NCBI GenBank assembly: GCA_965603495.1
Contig: CBFDDF010000006.1
Span: forward strand, 62,001 to 126,000
Origin: Thiomicrorhabdus sp965603495
Lineage (GTDB): Bacteria > Pseudomonadota > Gammaproteobacteria > Thiomicrospirales > Thiomicrospiraceae
DNA: 64,000 bases
Reading direction: 5' to 3'
Shown here: positions 35,390 to 44,552 of the stretch, piece by piece
Numbering within the stretch: position 1 is the first letter of the stretch
Layout: each line of letters starts with the position of its first letter
Program-made: the position numbers and the translations under genes
Notes under the pieces: model-generated
What the model saw: only the letters and a program-made list of their open reading frames with translations
What the model was told of the DNA's origin: nothing
Database searches by the model: none

Positions 35390-36781
35390 GTGGATTATTT
35401 ACCAATATTCGTCAATATTAAAGATCAACACTGCCTCATTATCGGCGGCGGTGCGGTCGCTGCTCGTAAGGCGGATTTGTTTATTAAGGCGGGTGCGATT
35501 GTCACGGTGATCGCGCCTGAACTGAAGACTGAGATGAAATACCACTTATCGCACGGCAAGATTGTTTGGCAGATGGATACCTTTTCGGTTGAAGCGATGG
35601 CCAACCTAACCCCGCCGAAATATGTCATTTCAGCAACCGATGATGAAGCCGTCAATCAAGCGGTTTATCACTATTGTCAGCAGCAGAAAATCCCCGTCAA
35701 TGTCGCCGATCAAACGGCTTATTGTGATTTTATCTTACCGGCGATTGTTGACCGTTCACCCATGATTATTGCGGTTTCAACCGGCGGTCGCTCACCGGTG
35801 TTAGCCAGGGTGATGAAAGCTCGTTTAGAAGCATTGATTCCTGCAGGCTTCGGGCGCCTGGCGGACTTGGTGGGGGCTTATCGTCAAAAAGTTAAAGACA
35901 CGATTAGTAGTCTGGAGGGTCGCAAAGCCTTTTGGGAAAAACTGTTAGACAGTAGTTTTATTGATAAAGCCGTGCAGGGGCGTATTGAAGCTGCAGAGGT
36001 CGTTTTACAACAACAGCTAGACACCGTGGAGACTGAGGGCCAAGCCTTGCCAGTCGGAGAAGTCTATTTGATTGGAGCAGGGCCAGGTGATCCAGATTTA
36101 ATGACCTTTAAAGGGCTTCGCCTGTTACAGCAAGCCGATGTGATTCTATATGACCGTTTAGTCGCCCCAGAAATCGTTGAGATGGCACGCCGTGAAGCCG
36201 AGCGTATCTACGTCGGCAAAAAAGACAAATGGCACAAAGTTCAGCAAATCGATATCAGCCAGATGATGGTCGATTTAGCCAAACAGGGCAAAAGAGTCGC
36301 TCGTCTAAAAGGCGGCGATCCTTACATCTTTGGTCGCGGTGCGGAAGAGGCGGAGCTATTGGTACAGAACAATATTCCGTTTGAAGTCGTTCCGGGTATT
36401 ACTGCCGCGGCAGGTTGCTCCGCTTATGCAGGTTTTCCGTTAACCCATCGTGAATTTTCCCAGTCGGTATCCTTAGTAACCGGTCATCAACAAGCGGGTG
36501 CAGAAGGCGTTGATTATGCCCGTCTTGCACAATCTGGCGATACGATGGTGTTTTACATGGGGATTAAAAACGCCCCGAAAATCCAAGCAGGCTTGGTGGA
36601 ACACGGTATGGATCCAATGACGCCAGCCGCGATTATCGAGAAAGGCACCACGCCTGATCAAAAAGTCACCATCACCACTTTGGGTGAGTTGGCAAGCACG
36701 ATTGAAGAAAATTTAGTGAAACCCCCTGCATTATTGATTGTGGGAGAGGTGATCAAAATGCGTGAAAGGTTGTTGAAATAA
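35390..36781 (+). CDS. cysG: Siroheme synthase (trifunctional CysG)
   Basis: A GTG start at 35390 with AAGGA six bases upstream gives 463 residues. The N-terminal half is the precorrin-2 dehydrogenase/ferrochelatase (LIIGGGAVAARKADLF, residues 17-32). The C-terminal half from about 225 is uroporphyrinogen-III C-methyltransferase (VYLIGAGPGDPDLMT, YDRLV, GGDPYIFGRGAEEAE). It makes siroheme, the cofactor of NirB, so it functionally belongs to the nitrate locus ending 9.4 kb upstream. Confidence 0.96.
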   Translation: MDYLPIFVNIKDQHCLIIGGGAVAARKADLFIKAGAIVTVIAPELKTEMKYHLSHGKIVWQMDTFSVEAMANLTPPKYVISATDDEAVNQAVYHYCQQQKIPVNVADQTAYCDFILPAIVDRSPMIIAVSTGGRSPVLARVMKARLEALIPAGFGRLADLVGAYRQKVKDTISSLEGRKAFWEKLLDSSFIDKAVQGRIEAAEVVLQQQLDTVETEGQALPVGEVYLIGAGPGDPDLMTFKGLRLLQQADVILYDRLVAPEIVEMARREAERIYVGKKDKWHKVQQIDISQMMVDLAKQGKRVARLKGGDPYIFGRGAEEAELLVQNNIPFEVVPGITAAAGCSAYAGFPLTHREFSQSVSLVTGHQQAGAEGVDYARLAQSGDTMVFYMGIKNAPKIQAGLVEHGMDPMTPAAIIEKGTTPDQKVTITTLGELASTIEENLVKPPALLIVGEVIKMRERLLK

Positions 36782-36928
36782 GTGACAGTGGCTTGATGGC
36801 TTGTTAGGGCTGAACCACAGGCTTGAGTTCAGTTTTTCAGGTTAAGTGTTTTAGGGTTTATGCGTAATGCTAATTATGCTATCGTGGCTATCAGGTAATA
36901 AAAAACACTATTCTAAGGAAGGATAAGT

Positions 36929-38065
36929 ATGGCCTCAGCTAATAAGCAACAGAAAAAGTTATTATTGATTTTAACTTTATCGATGTTAGCCCTTTGGGGA
37001 ACCGCAGCCTTTATCCTTCATTATTCAGAACGCTTCAAAGAAGTTTCGCAAACGCTTACTCGAGTTGAGTTGCTTTCCAACCAAATGATTTACTTAGATG
37101 ACGTCTTGACGATGACGGCGCGCATGAACGCCTATAATCCGAATGCGACCTGGGTGACGCGATATCATGATTCTGCTCAACAGTTGGACGATGCCATTGA
37201 AGAAGTGCTGGTTATCTCCCCGTATTTACATGCATTTTTGAGTGAGACGGCGCAGCTAAATCAGAAGCTAGTTAAGATCGAAATGCAGTCAATGGCCTTG
37301 GTCGAACAGGACAATCAAGCCAAAGCGATTGCGTTGCTGTTTACGCCGGAATATCAGTCTTATAAAGAAGACTATAGTGCACAAATGCAGCGGGCCTTTT
37401 CTCAGATTAATCACAGTAACCAACGGTTATTAACGGCTCATCATGAAAACTATCAAATTGCGATTTTAGCCTTTAGCGTGCAGAGCACCTTATTTATCTT
37501 TACGTGGTTGTATCTACTCTATTTTTTGCGCATGAATAGCCGACGTTTAAATGAATTGGTGACCATGGATGAGCTGACCGGGTTATATAATCGTCGTCAA
37601 TTTAATGTCAGCTTGGAGCAAGAGTTACACCGTTGTATGCGAGAGGAATGCACTCTTATGTTGGCGGTAATCGATGTGGATTATTTTAAGAAATACAATG
37701 ACACCTATGGCCATCCTAAAGGTGATAGCGTGTTAGCGACTCTGGGATCTGTATTGAATAAACATTCTAGAAGAGCGACCGAGTTTGCATTTCGTATTGG
37801 GGGTGAAGAGTTTGCGCTCATTTCCAGTTTAAATGACAAAGAAGCCGGCATGGCTTTAATGCATAAAATTGTAGAAGATATAGCGCGGCAAGCGATTCAC
37901 CACCAAGGCAATCCGCCGATGAATCTCGTGACGGTATCAATAGGCATTACCTATCTGAGTGCTGGAGAAGTTTTGACCGAAGAGGAAATTTATCAGCAGG
38001 CGGATAAAGCTTTATATCAGGCAAAAGGACAAGGCCGAAACCAGATAGTAGAGTATCAACCTTAG
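36929..38065 (+). CDS. Membrane diguanylate cyclase
   Basis: 378 residues: membrane helix (10-30), a helical periplasmic sensor region of about 150 residues, a second helix (about 178-200) and a C-terminal GGDEF domain with the active motif RIGGEEFAL (the GGEEF variant) and D-E-L-T-G-L-Y-N-R-R at its start. It should make c-di-GMP in response to an unknown periplasmic signal. AAGGAAGGAT lies before the ATG. A c-di-GMP enzyme may influence attachment through the adhesin, but that link is speculative. Confidence 0.9.
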   Translation: MASANKQQKKLLLILTLSMLALWGTAAFILHYSERFKEVSQTLTRVELLSNQMIYLDDVLTMTARMNAYNPNATWVTRYHDSAQQLDDAIEEVLVISPYLHAFLSETAQLNQKLVKIEMQSMALVEQDNQAKAIALLFTPEYQSYKEDYSAQMQRAFSQINHSNQRLLTAHHENYQIAILAFSVQSTLFIFTWLYLLYFLRMNSRRLNELVTMDELTGLYNRRQFNVSLEQELHRCMREECTLMLAVIDVDYFKKYNDTYGHPKGDSVLATLGSVLNKHSRRATEFAFRIGGEEFALISSLNDKEAGMALMHKIVEDIARQAIHHQGNPPMNLVTVSIGITYLSAGEVLTEEEIYQQADKALYQAKGQGRNQIVEYQP

Positions 38066-38197
38066 GCTTTCACAAGAGGCTAGTGATCGCGACTCATGTC
38101 TGAGTCACAACATTTCTAAATCCAAGTAAAACGCTTGATGGTATAGTAGTTGTCAGCACGTATTTCTGGCGATTAACTATGGAAACCCTCTCGTAAA

Positions 38198-39220
38198 ATG
38201 AACAACCTCCCTGACGCACCGAAACCTTTTCAATTCTATATCCAAACCGTTGGCCGTGGCCAAAAACGTCGTCGTAGCTTAACGCAAGTAGAAGCACGTG
38301 ATGCCATGTCGATGATTTTGGCAGGCCAGGTTTCTGAGATGCAGTTAGGGGCGTTTTTAATGCTGATTCGTGTCCGTGAAGAGACCCCTGAAGAAGCCGC
38401 TGGTTTTTTACAGGCGATTCGTGAAGTCATGCATGCGCCGACTTGTGAGGTGGATTTAGATTGGGGGACCTATGCTGGTAAACGCCGTCAACTGCCTTGG
38501 TTTATGTTGGCGTTAACGATTTTGCAAAGCAAAGGTTATACCGTCTTGTTGCACGGTGTGGTCGGCAATGAAACGAGCCGTTTATACACCAAAGAAGTCG
38601 CAGAATTATTGGGATGGCCGATTGCTGATTCTTTATTGAATGCTAAGGCTCTGATTGAAACCTCCGGCTTCTGTTATTTAGATGTCAAAGATTTTGCGCC
38701 GCAAATTAAAACCCTAATGAATTATCGTGATGAACTCGGCTTACGTTCGCCGATCCACTCATTAGCGCGCATGTTAAACCCATTTAACGCCCGTTTAAGT
38801 GTGCATGGGGTTTTTCATAAAGGCTATGACGATATTCACCAACAGTCGGCCGCTTTATTAAACGATCAAATGACCGCTTCTTTTTGTGGTGATGGTGGAG
38901 AGGCCGAAGTGCGTCCAGATCGTAAGACTGAAATAAAAATGGTGGAAAATGTATTTGACCAAAACGGTGATAGAGATATCTCAAGTGACCAGGCCTGGTC
39001 ATTCTTTATGCCGAAAACTTTCTTGGACTCTGATCCAACCGATAAGTGTTTGGATACTGATGTTTTGTTAGCCGTTTGGCAGGGTAAAGCCGAGCATGCT
39101 TATGGTCAAGCGGCGGTGATTCAAACCTTGGCGATGGCTTTAATGGCCTTAGATAACCTGACTTTAGGCGAAGCCTTTTCAACGGCTGAGTCGCTTTGGT
39201 TACAGCGTTTGGCGAGCTAG
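38198..39220 (+). CDS. TrpD2/YbiB-like phosphoribosyltransferase-family protein
   Basis: 340 residues with the anthranilate phosphoribosyltransferase fold: LTQVEARDAMSMILAGQVSEMQLGAFLMLIRVREET at the N-terminus and a catalytic core in which the TrpD motif GTGGD is replaced by YAGKRRQLPWF. This puts it in the TrpD2/YbiB branch, which binds nucleic acid and is not an amino acid enzyme in E. coli. Such genes often travel with nitrate assimilation genes in gammaproteobacteria, here between cysG and mobA. One CCAGGCCTGG core lies in the gene. Confidence 0.82.
   Translation: MNNLPDAPKPFQFYIQTVGRGQKRRRSLTQVEARDAMSMILAGQVSEMQLGAFLMLIRVREETPEEAAGFLQAIREVMHAPTCEVDLDWGTYAGKRRQLPWFMLALTILQSKGYTVLLHGVVGNETSRLYTKEVAELLGWPIADSLLNAKALIETSGFCYLDVKDFAPQIKTLMNYRDELGLRSPIHSLARMLNPFNARLSVHGVFHKGYDDIHQQSAALLNDQMTASFCGDGGEAEVRPDRKTEIKMVENVFDQNGDRDISSDQAWSFFMPKTFLDSDPTDKCLDTDVLLAVWQGKAEHAYGQAAVIQTLAMALMALDNLTLGEAFSTAESLWLQRLAS
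38989..38998. repeat. CCAGGCCTGG palindrome in the trpD2-like gene
   Basis: Exact core within a 16-bp perfect palindrome TGACCAGGCCTGGTCA, reading DQAWS. Confidence 0.9.
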
Positions 39221-39228
39221 AAACGGTT

Positions 39229-39864
39229 ATGAGTAAAGAGATAAGCCAACAACCCGATTTTGCCTGGATTATTTTAGCCGGCGGCCAAGGTCGTCGTATG
39301 GGCTTGCAAGATAAAGGTTGGCTAGCCTATCAGGGGGAAGCTTTAATCAGTTCTTTAACCGAACAACTGTCTGCTTTAAACCCTAATATCCCCATTATCA
39401 TCAATGCCAATCAAAATATCGAAGCATATCAAGCACTCGGCTATCCGGTGATAGCCGATGCGAAAGCTGACTTTCAGGGGCCTTTGTCGGGTATTTTAAA
39501 TGTCATGCAAACATCAAGCATTCAGCCGAATCTGGCCTGGTTAACTTGGCCCGTCGATGCACCGTTCAAGGTTGAAAATTATTTACAAAAAATGGCCTTG
39601 GCGGGTACGGCCGAATCCATTGATTTAGCGGTGGCTAAGCGGTTGACAACGTCCGCTGAAAATATTGAAATGCACCTTCAATACACGCATCTACTGATTA
39701 AACCCAACTTGCAATGCAGTTTACAAAGCTACTTGCAGCAAGGTCGGCGTTCAATCAAAGGCTGGATTGCCAGTCTGGATGCCGAGTCTGTACAAACCAT
39801 CGCATTCAATGAAACGGATGCAGCTCAGTGGATTAATTTGAATCAGCCAGAGGATTTCAAATAA
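39229..39864 (+). CDS. mobA: Molybdenum cofactor guanylyltransferase
   Basis: The ATG at 39229 is preferred over a TTG at 39196 inside the previous gene; neither has a strong ribosome site. The 211-residue protein opens with IILAGGQGRRMGLQDKGWL, the GTP-binding signature of MobA, followed by a central P-V-I-A-D segment and WPVDAPF in place of the usual D-x-P-F. It attaches GMP to Mo-molybdopterin, giving the bis-MGD cofactor of the nitrate reductase. It lies eight bases after the TrpD2-like gene. Confidence 0.88.
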   Translation: MSKEISQQPDFAWIILAGGQGRRMGLQDKGWLAYQGEALISSLTEQLSALNPNIPIIINANQNIEAYQALGYPVIADAKADFQGPLSGILNVMQTSSIQPNLAWLTWPVDAPFKVENYLQKMALAGTAESIDLAVAKRLTTSAENIEMHLQYTHLLIKPNLQCSLQSYLQQGRRSIKGWIASLDAESVQTIAFNETDAAQWINLNQPEDFK

Positions 39865-39877
39865 TGGAAAATCGGTC

Positions 39878-40546
39878 ATGAAAATACTCTTGATTGAAGA
39901 CGAGCCTCTATTAGTTGAAAATTTACAAAGCAGATTAATCGCCTTGGATTATCTGGTCGATGTCGCTTTGGATGGCGAAGAGGGGTCTTATGCACTGCAA
40001 GAGTTTGCCTATGATCTGATATTGTTGGATTTAGGGTTACCAAAACGACCAGGCCTGGTCGTTTTAGAAATGCTTAGGCGTGGTGAGATGCCACTCAATA
40101 CCGAGACTCCCGTGTTGATTCTAACGGCACGTAACGCATGGCAAGAACGCGTTGAAGGGCTGAAAAAAGGCGCTAATGATTATTTGGGTAAGCCTTTTCA
40201 CTTTGAAGAATTGGTGGCGCGGATCGAAGTCTTATTAAGAAGATCCTCGAACGGGGCTGAATTGTTGACAGCAGGCAATGTCCAATTGAATCTAGACACC
40301 AAACAACTGACGGTTGAAGCTGAGTCTTTCGATTTAACGCTTACGGAGTTTCGGTTAGCGAAAGTGCTCTTGTCACATCCCAATAAAGTCTTTTCTAAAG
40401 AGACTTTATTGGAACGCATTTCCGATCAAAATTACGATCGTGAAAGCAATATCATTGAAGTCTATATTCGTAAATTACGAAAAATGATGGGCAAAACCGC
40501 CATCGAAACCTCACGTGGTTTAGGCTATAAATTTGTGGTTAAGTAA
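39878..40546 (+). CDS. OmpR-family response regulator
   Basis: 222 residues: receiver domain with phosphoacceptor D51 (LILLDLGLP), acidic E7/D8 and K105 (LGKPF), then a winged-helix DNA-binding domain (GLGYKFVVK end). It is encoded with a histidine kinase and just upstream of a metal efflux operon, so it probably activates that operon in response to metal. A 24-bp perfect palindrome lies in the receiver-coding part, directly after the phosphorylation site. Confidence 0.92.
   Translation: MKILLIEDEPLLVENLQSRLIALDYLVDVALDGEEGSYALQEFAYDLILLDLGLPKRPGLVVLEMLRRGEMPLNTETPVLILTARNAWQERVEGLKKGANDYLGKPFHFEELVARIEVLLRRSSNGAELLTAGNVQLNLDTKQLTVEAESFDLTLTEFRLAKVLLSHPNKVFSKETLLERISDQNYDRESNIIEVYIRKLRKMMGKTAIETSRGLGYKFVVK
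40042..40065. repeat. 24-bp perfect palindrome with CCAGGCCTGG core inside a response regulator gene
   Basis: Arms AAAACGACCAGG pair exactly although the site is coding (reads KRPGLVVL, residues 56-63). It is the longest coding copy of the family in the window. Confidence 0.93.
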
Positions 40547-40597
40547 TTCGATGAAATTTTTTCAGGCACCCCACCAATGAAAACAGGAAAGTCGTAG

Positions 40598-41941
40598 ATG
40601 AATTTCTTTTTGACAAAAAGCCGTTCCTTGCAAAAACAATTATTTACCTCCTTAGTGGTGAGTTTACTCGGCATCCTGAGTGTATTCTGGTGGTTATCCC
40701 AATCGACAATTCATAGCATCACTGAAGACTATCTGCTCACACGCCTCTCACATGATGCCGATACCATCCAACATAATTTAAATCTTAAAGAGGGTGTGTG
40801 GACACTTAATTTAGAGGGGATTGCGCCGATTTATTCAAGCCTAAATTCCGGTCACTATTTTGTAATTAAAACACCGACTCAAAGTTTTTACTCCCCTTCT
40901 TTGGGCAATTACCCTTTATACCTAAAGCCATTGAAAGTAAAAGAGGGTTTGGCGATGAATGGTTTTCAGATTTATGAAACGCGTGGGCCTGTTGAAGAAA
41001 CGGTGTTGATCAGAAGTGCGCCGTTGCTTAAAAGCAATCTGCCGATTGAGATTTATGTGGCAGAAGACCATACGCCGATTCAAACGTTGTTATTAAAATT
41101 CGATCTGTTTTTTGGCTTGTTTACGATATTAACCCTCATCAGTATGTACTTTTTACATCAGTGGCTGATTAAACGGGCATTTCAGCAGCTGAACCCGCTA
41201 GAGGCATTGTTAAGAGAGTTTCACTTGGGGCATAAAATCGTCCTCAAGCCTGAAAATTATCCGTTGGAAGTTCAAACGCTGATTGAAAGCTTAAACTTAG
41301 CGCTGGAACAGTCCTTACTGCAATTTCAAAAATCACGTCAGTTAAACGCTAATTTATCGCACAGTTTAAAAACCCCATTGAATCTGATTTTCCAGTTGTT
41401 AGATGCGTCGGAGTTGCAGGATTCCCCTGCTTTACAGCAGAATTTGAAGCAACAGAGTGAGAAAATCTTATCCTTAATCGAGCGTGAGTTGAAAGTGGAT
41501 AGAATTGCCCATCACCAATCGATTACGCCGATATCGTTGACCGAGTTAATGGCTGACTTGAAGCCTTCTTTTGAGCAGCTTTATCGCCAGAAGTCGATTC
41601 ACTTTGAATCGAATGTAAAGCCCAGCGATTTACTTAAAATGGAAAAAGAAGATGCTTTTGAATTACTTGGCAATCTATTAGACAACGCCAGTAAATGGTG
41701 TAACTCAGTTGTGCGTATCAGTTATCAAAATAATCAATTGGTGATTGAAGACGATGGCCCAGGTGTTTCTAGCGAACAGCTTCAGTTTTTAGAAGAGCGT
41801 GGCTACCGAACAGATGAGAGTAAACCTGGTCACGGTATTGGACTGTCGATTGTGAAAGAGTTGGTCGCGGCTTATCAAGCGGAAGTTGTGTTTTCAGCCT
41901 CTGATTTAGGCGGTTTAAAAGTAACGGTTCAATTTGCATAG
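40598..41941 (+). CDS. Sensor histidine kinase
   Basis: 447 residues: membrane helices at about 16-36 and 166-188 bracketing a periplasmic sensor domain, then a dimerisation region with phospho-acceptor H255 in ANLSHSLKTPL and an ATPase domain with N box LLGNLLDNASKW, DDGPG and HGIGLSIVKEL. The layout is PhoQ/EnvZ-like. It forms a two-component pair with the preceding regulator and probably senses periplasmic metal, judging by the efflux genes downstream. Confidence 0.92.
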   Translation: MNFFLTKSRSLQKQLFTSLVVSLLGILSVFWWLSQSTIHSITEDYLLTRLSHDADTIQHNLNLKEGVWTLNLEGIAPIYSSLNSGHYFVIKTPTQSFYSPSLGNYPLYLKPLKVKEGLAMNGFQIYETRGPVEETVLIRSAPLLKSNLPIEIYVAEDHTPIQTLLLKFDLFFGLFTILTLISMYFLHQWLIKRAFQQLNPLEALLREFHLGHKIVLKPENYPLEVQTLIESLNLALEQSLLQFQKSRQLNANLSHSLKTPLNLIFQLLDASELQDSPALQQNLKQQSEKILSLIERELKVDRIAHHQSITPISLTELMADLKPSFEQLYRQKSIHFESNVKPSDLLKMEKEDAFELLGNLLDNASKWCNSVVRISYQNNQLVIEDDGPGVSSEQLQFLEERGYRTDESKPGHGIGLSIVKELVAAYQAEVVFSASDLGGLKVTVQFA

Positions 41942-42094
41942 AGGTGTATCAAACGCTCATCTGCCGATGCTTTTGGCATCACGCCAACTTGCCACACTGA
42001 GTCTGATTTTCTTTAAAATTTAATTTCTATTTTCAGGTTCAATTCAGTTTCATTCTGTATTCTTTTGCGTAATAACTCAAAATGGAATCTTAAA

Positions 42095-43357
42095 ATGACT
42101 GACTTGAAACAGGCTTCTAGCCGCATTTCTAAAACGCTCGTCACCTCCATCGCGCTCTTTACTAGCCTAAGTGTCCCACAAGCATTCTCAGCTTCTACTG
42201 GCTATTTAAACCTATTAGAAACTGTGGCGCAGCATCAGCCAGAACAACTGACTGCCGCTGGACTACAGTCGCTACAGGCGGCTAATCAATCTTTAGCAGA
42301 CAGTTGGTTGGCGGGTGACGTGACCCTAAAAATTCACCATGAAAATGATGCGATGACGGGTAACCAAGATATTCAGAATTGGGCGGTCGGTGCAGAATTC
42401 CCCGTTTGGTATCCAAGTCAGTTAGATGCTTTAGAAGGCGTCTCATCAAGTTATCAGCAACAAGTCTCTGCTCAATCAAGTTACTTAACCTGGTTGGCCT
42501 CTAGTAAGTTAAGAATGCTGGCGTGGGAGTATAAAAAAGCCACGATTGAGTTAAACCTAGCGCAATCTGCTTTGCAACAAAGTCAGACATTACAAGAGAA
42601 AGTGCAGAAAAAGGTCGCTGTCGGCGAGAGCACACAGCTTGATCTACTGCTGTCTCAAAAAGCGGTCTTAAAACAACAAACGTTAGTCTCGCAAAAGCAG
42701 GGTTTAGTGAATTTGGCGCAGAGCCAGTTTGAAGTTTGGACGCAGTCTAAAGTGTTACCGACGGAGATTTCCGAAACACAATTAGAATCCAAGCTGCTGG
42801 ATGAACATCCACAATTGCGTTGGTTGCAGGCTTTCTATCAGACTTCAGAAGCACAACTGGTGCAGCAGAAAAGCATGAAACAAGCAGGGCCGACCTTTTA
42901 TCTGGGCACTCAGAATGATAAAGATAGAGTAATTGATAATACTTCTCTAGTATTTGAAGTCTCCATTCCATTAGGTGTGAATCCTAGTAATGGGGTTGCC
43001 ATTGCCGCCCAACAGCAGGAGATGCTATCGCAAAAGGCAAAATTGGCGCAAGCTAAATTAGAACTTCAGCAGGCTATTATTGCGGCGCAACAAGCGGTTG
43101 AAACCAATCAACAGCAAGGATTGTTGGTACAACAACAGAGCGCGCTGGACCAGGAGGCATTGCTCTTGGCAGAAAAGTCTTACCAATATGGTGCCTCGAC
43201 CTTGCAAGATTTATTACTTATTCAAAAACAAGCCTTGGAATCTCAGCTCAATCTTGAACTGACGAATGCAAACTTAGGCCAGTCAATCGCTAACTATAAT
43301 CAAGTGGTCGGGTATTCTCTCGAAAGCGCACTTGCAACATCCGTAAAAGGACAATAA
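42095..43357 (+). CDS. TolC-family outer membrane efflux protein
   Basis: The ATG at 42095 is chosen over a TTG at 42065 because the following residues form a signal peptide (TLVTSIALFTSLSVPQAFSA). The 420-residue protein is rich in long amphipathic helices (QAANQSLADSWLAGDVTLKI, ATQLDLLLSQKA-like repeats), as in CzcC/CusC-type channels. It ends one base before the adaptor ATG and begins the metal efflux operon. Confidence 0.85.
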   Translation: MTDLKQASSRISKTLVTSIALFTSLSVPQAFSASTGYLNLLETVAQHQPEQLTAAGLQSLQAANQSLADSWLAGDVTLKIHHENDAMTGNQDIQNWAVGAEFPVWYPSQLDALEGVSSSYQQQVSAQSSYLTWLASSKLRMLAWEYKKATIELNLAQSALQQSQTLQEKVQKKVAVGESTQLDLLLSQKAVLKQQTLVSQKQGLVNLAQSQFEVWTQSKVLPTEISETQLESKLLDEHPQLRWLQAFYQTSEAQLVQQKSMKQAGPTFYLGTQNDKDRVIDNTSLVFEVSIPLGVNPSNGVAIAAQQQEMLSQKAKLAQAKLELQQAIIAAQQAVETNQQQGLLVQQQSALDQEALLLAEKSYQYGASTLQDLLLIQKQALESQLNLELTNANLGQSIANYNQVVGYSLESALATSVKGQ

Positions 43358-44541
43358 TGATGTCAAACACTCAGATTTTAAACCACAAGCCAGGCCTGGT
43401 AAGTTCTCTTATGACGACTTCATTGCTGACGACAGTATTAGTGACATCGGCTTTATTTACGACCAGTGCTTCTGCGCAAGAGCCTGTTTTAACGCTAACG
43501 GCAGAACAACAAACCTCGATGGGCATGCAGGTTGAGGTAGCAGAAAAAGTCAGTCGTTTTCCAAGTGCGACCTATCCTGCTTTAGCGATGATTCCACTGA
43601 AAACCATCCGCACGCTTTCAAGTGCTTTGTCAGGCACGATTTCACAATTAAACGTGGTGCATGGTCCGATTACCAAAGGTGAGATTCTAGCTGAAATTGA
43701 GAGTGCCGAACTGTTGGGATTACAATCAGAGTTGTTAGGCTCGTTAGCCAGTCTAAAGGTGGCTAACAGTGAATTGAAACGCGCTAGACAGTTGAACCAA
43801 AGCGGAATAGGTTCAGCCAAAGCGTTGCAGCAAGCCCAGTCTGAAGTGAATAAACTCAGCGCGCTAAAAACGCAACAAGCCTTGTCTTTGCGACTTGCAG
43901 GCATGTCTTCAGAAGATATCCAGAAACTCGAAGCGTCACAGCGTATTCAATCAGCGATTTTAAAAATCATCTCCCCAATAGATGGTCAGTTATTTGATTT
44001 ACAGGTGCGTTTAGGCGAGCGAGTTTCGGTCAATCAAACACTGTTTTCTTTAGGGGAAACTGATCCGATGATATTAGTGGTGCGTGTTCCTGTGGATGTG
44101 GCGAATCGTTTAGAGGAAGGCCAAATGGCTCAGGTAGATTCTGTGCCAGACATGGGGGTTGTAGAACATATTGATCCAGAAGTGGACGCTATGACGCAGT
44201 CAGTTGATATTCACGTTAAGGTTTCTAATGCGGATCATAAAATTAAACCAGGCCAGCTGTTTCAACTGCACTTTTTAATGAAAACGGCGGGCGTTGAACA
44301 GCAGGCACTCTATCAAGTACCATCGAATGCAATCAGTCAGTTTGAGGGGGAAACGGTCGTGTTTACTCAGGTAAATAATGCCATTCACCCCTTAGGGATT
44401 GAAGTCATGAATATCACAAATCAGAAACTCTATTTCACTACGAAAATGCCTGCTGCAGAAGCTTTGTCTGTGTTTGTCAAAGGGTCTACGGCGATTAAGT
44501 CTGCTTTTGAAGCGGCTGGTTCTGATGCAGATGCAGGCTAA
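43357..44541 (+). CDS. RND periplasmic adaptor protein (CzcB/CusB-like)
   Basis: 394 residues with a long N-terminal signal sequence (TSLLTTVLVTSALFTTSASA), a biotinyl-lipoyl-like hairpin domain (SGTISQLNVVHGPITKGEILAEI), a coiled-coil and a membrane-fusion beta barrel (ISPIDGQLFDLQVRLGERVSVNQTLFSLGE). Its start overlaps the last base of the TolC gene, and the RND pump follows 11 bases later. A CCAGGCCTGG core lies in its fifth to eighth codons region. The metal specificity is unknown. Confidence 0.88.
   Translation: MMSNTQILNHKPGLVSSLMTTSLLTTVLVTSALFTTSASAQEPVLTLTAEQQTSMGMQVEVAEKVSRFPSATYPALAMIPLKTIRTLSSALSGTISQLNVVHGPITKGEILAEIESAELLGLQSELLGSLASLKVANSELKRARQLNQSGIGSAKALQQAQSEVNKLSALKTQQALSLRLAGMSSEDIQKLEASQRIQSAILKIISPIDGQLFDLQVRLGERVSVNQTLFSLGETDPMILVVRVPVDVANRLEEGQMAQVDSVPDMGVVEHIDPEVDAMTQSVDIHVKVSNADHKIKPGQLFQLHFLMKTAGVEQQALYQVPSNAISQFEGETVVFTQVNNAIHPLGIEVMNITNQKLYFTTKMPAAEALSVFVKGSTAIKSAFEAAGSDADAG
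43390..43399. repeat. CCAGGCCTGG palindrome in the adaptor gene start
   Basis: Exact core near codons 12-15 (reads KPGLV); flanks not complementary. Confidence 0.9.
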
Positions 44542-44552
44542 GGGAGAAACTT

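Noticed and set aside
40042..40065. Rho-independent terminator inside the response regulator gene
   Set aside because: It lies mid-gene with only four T residues at its arm end, so premature termination would be lethal to the product; treated as a coding palindrome instead.
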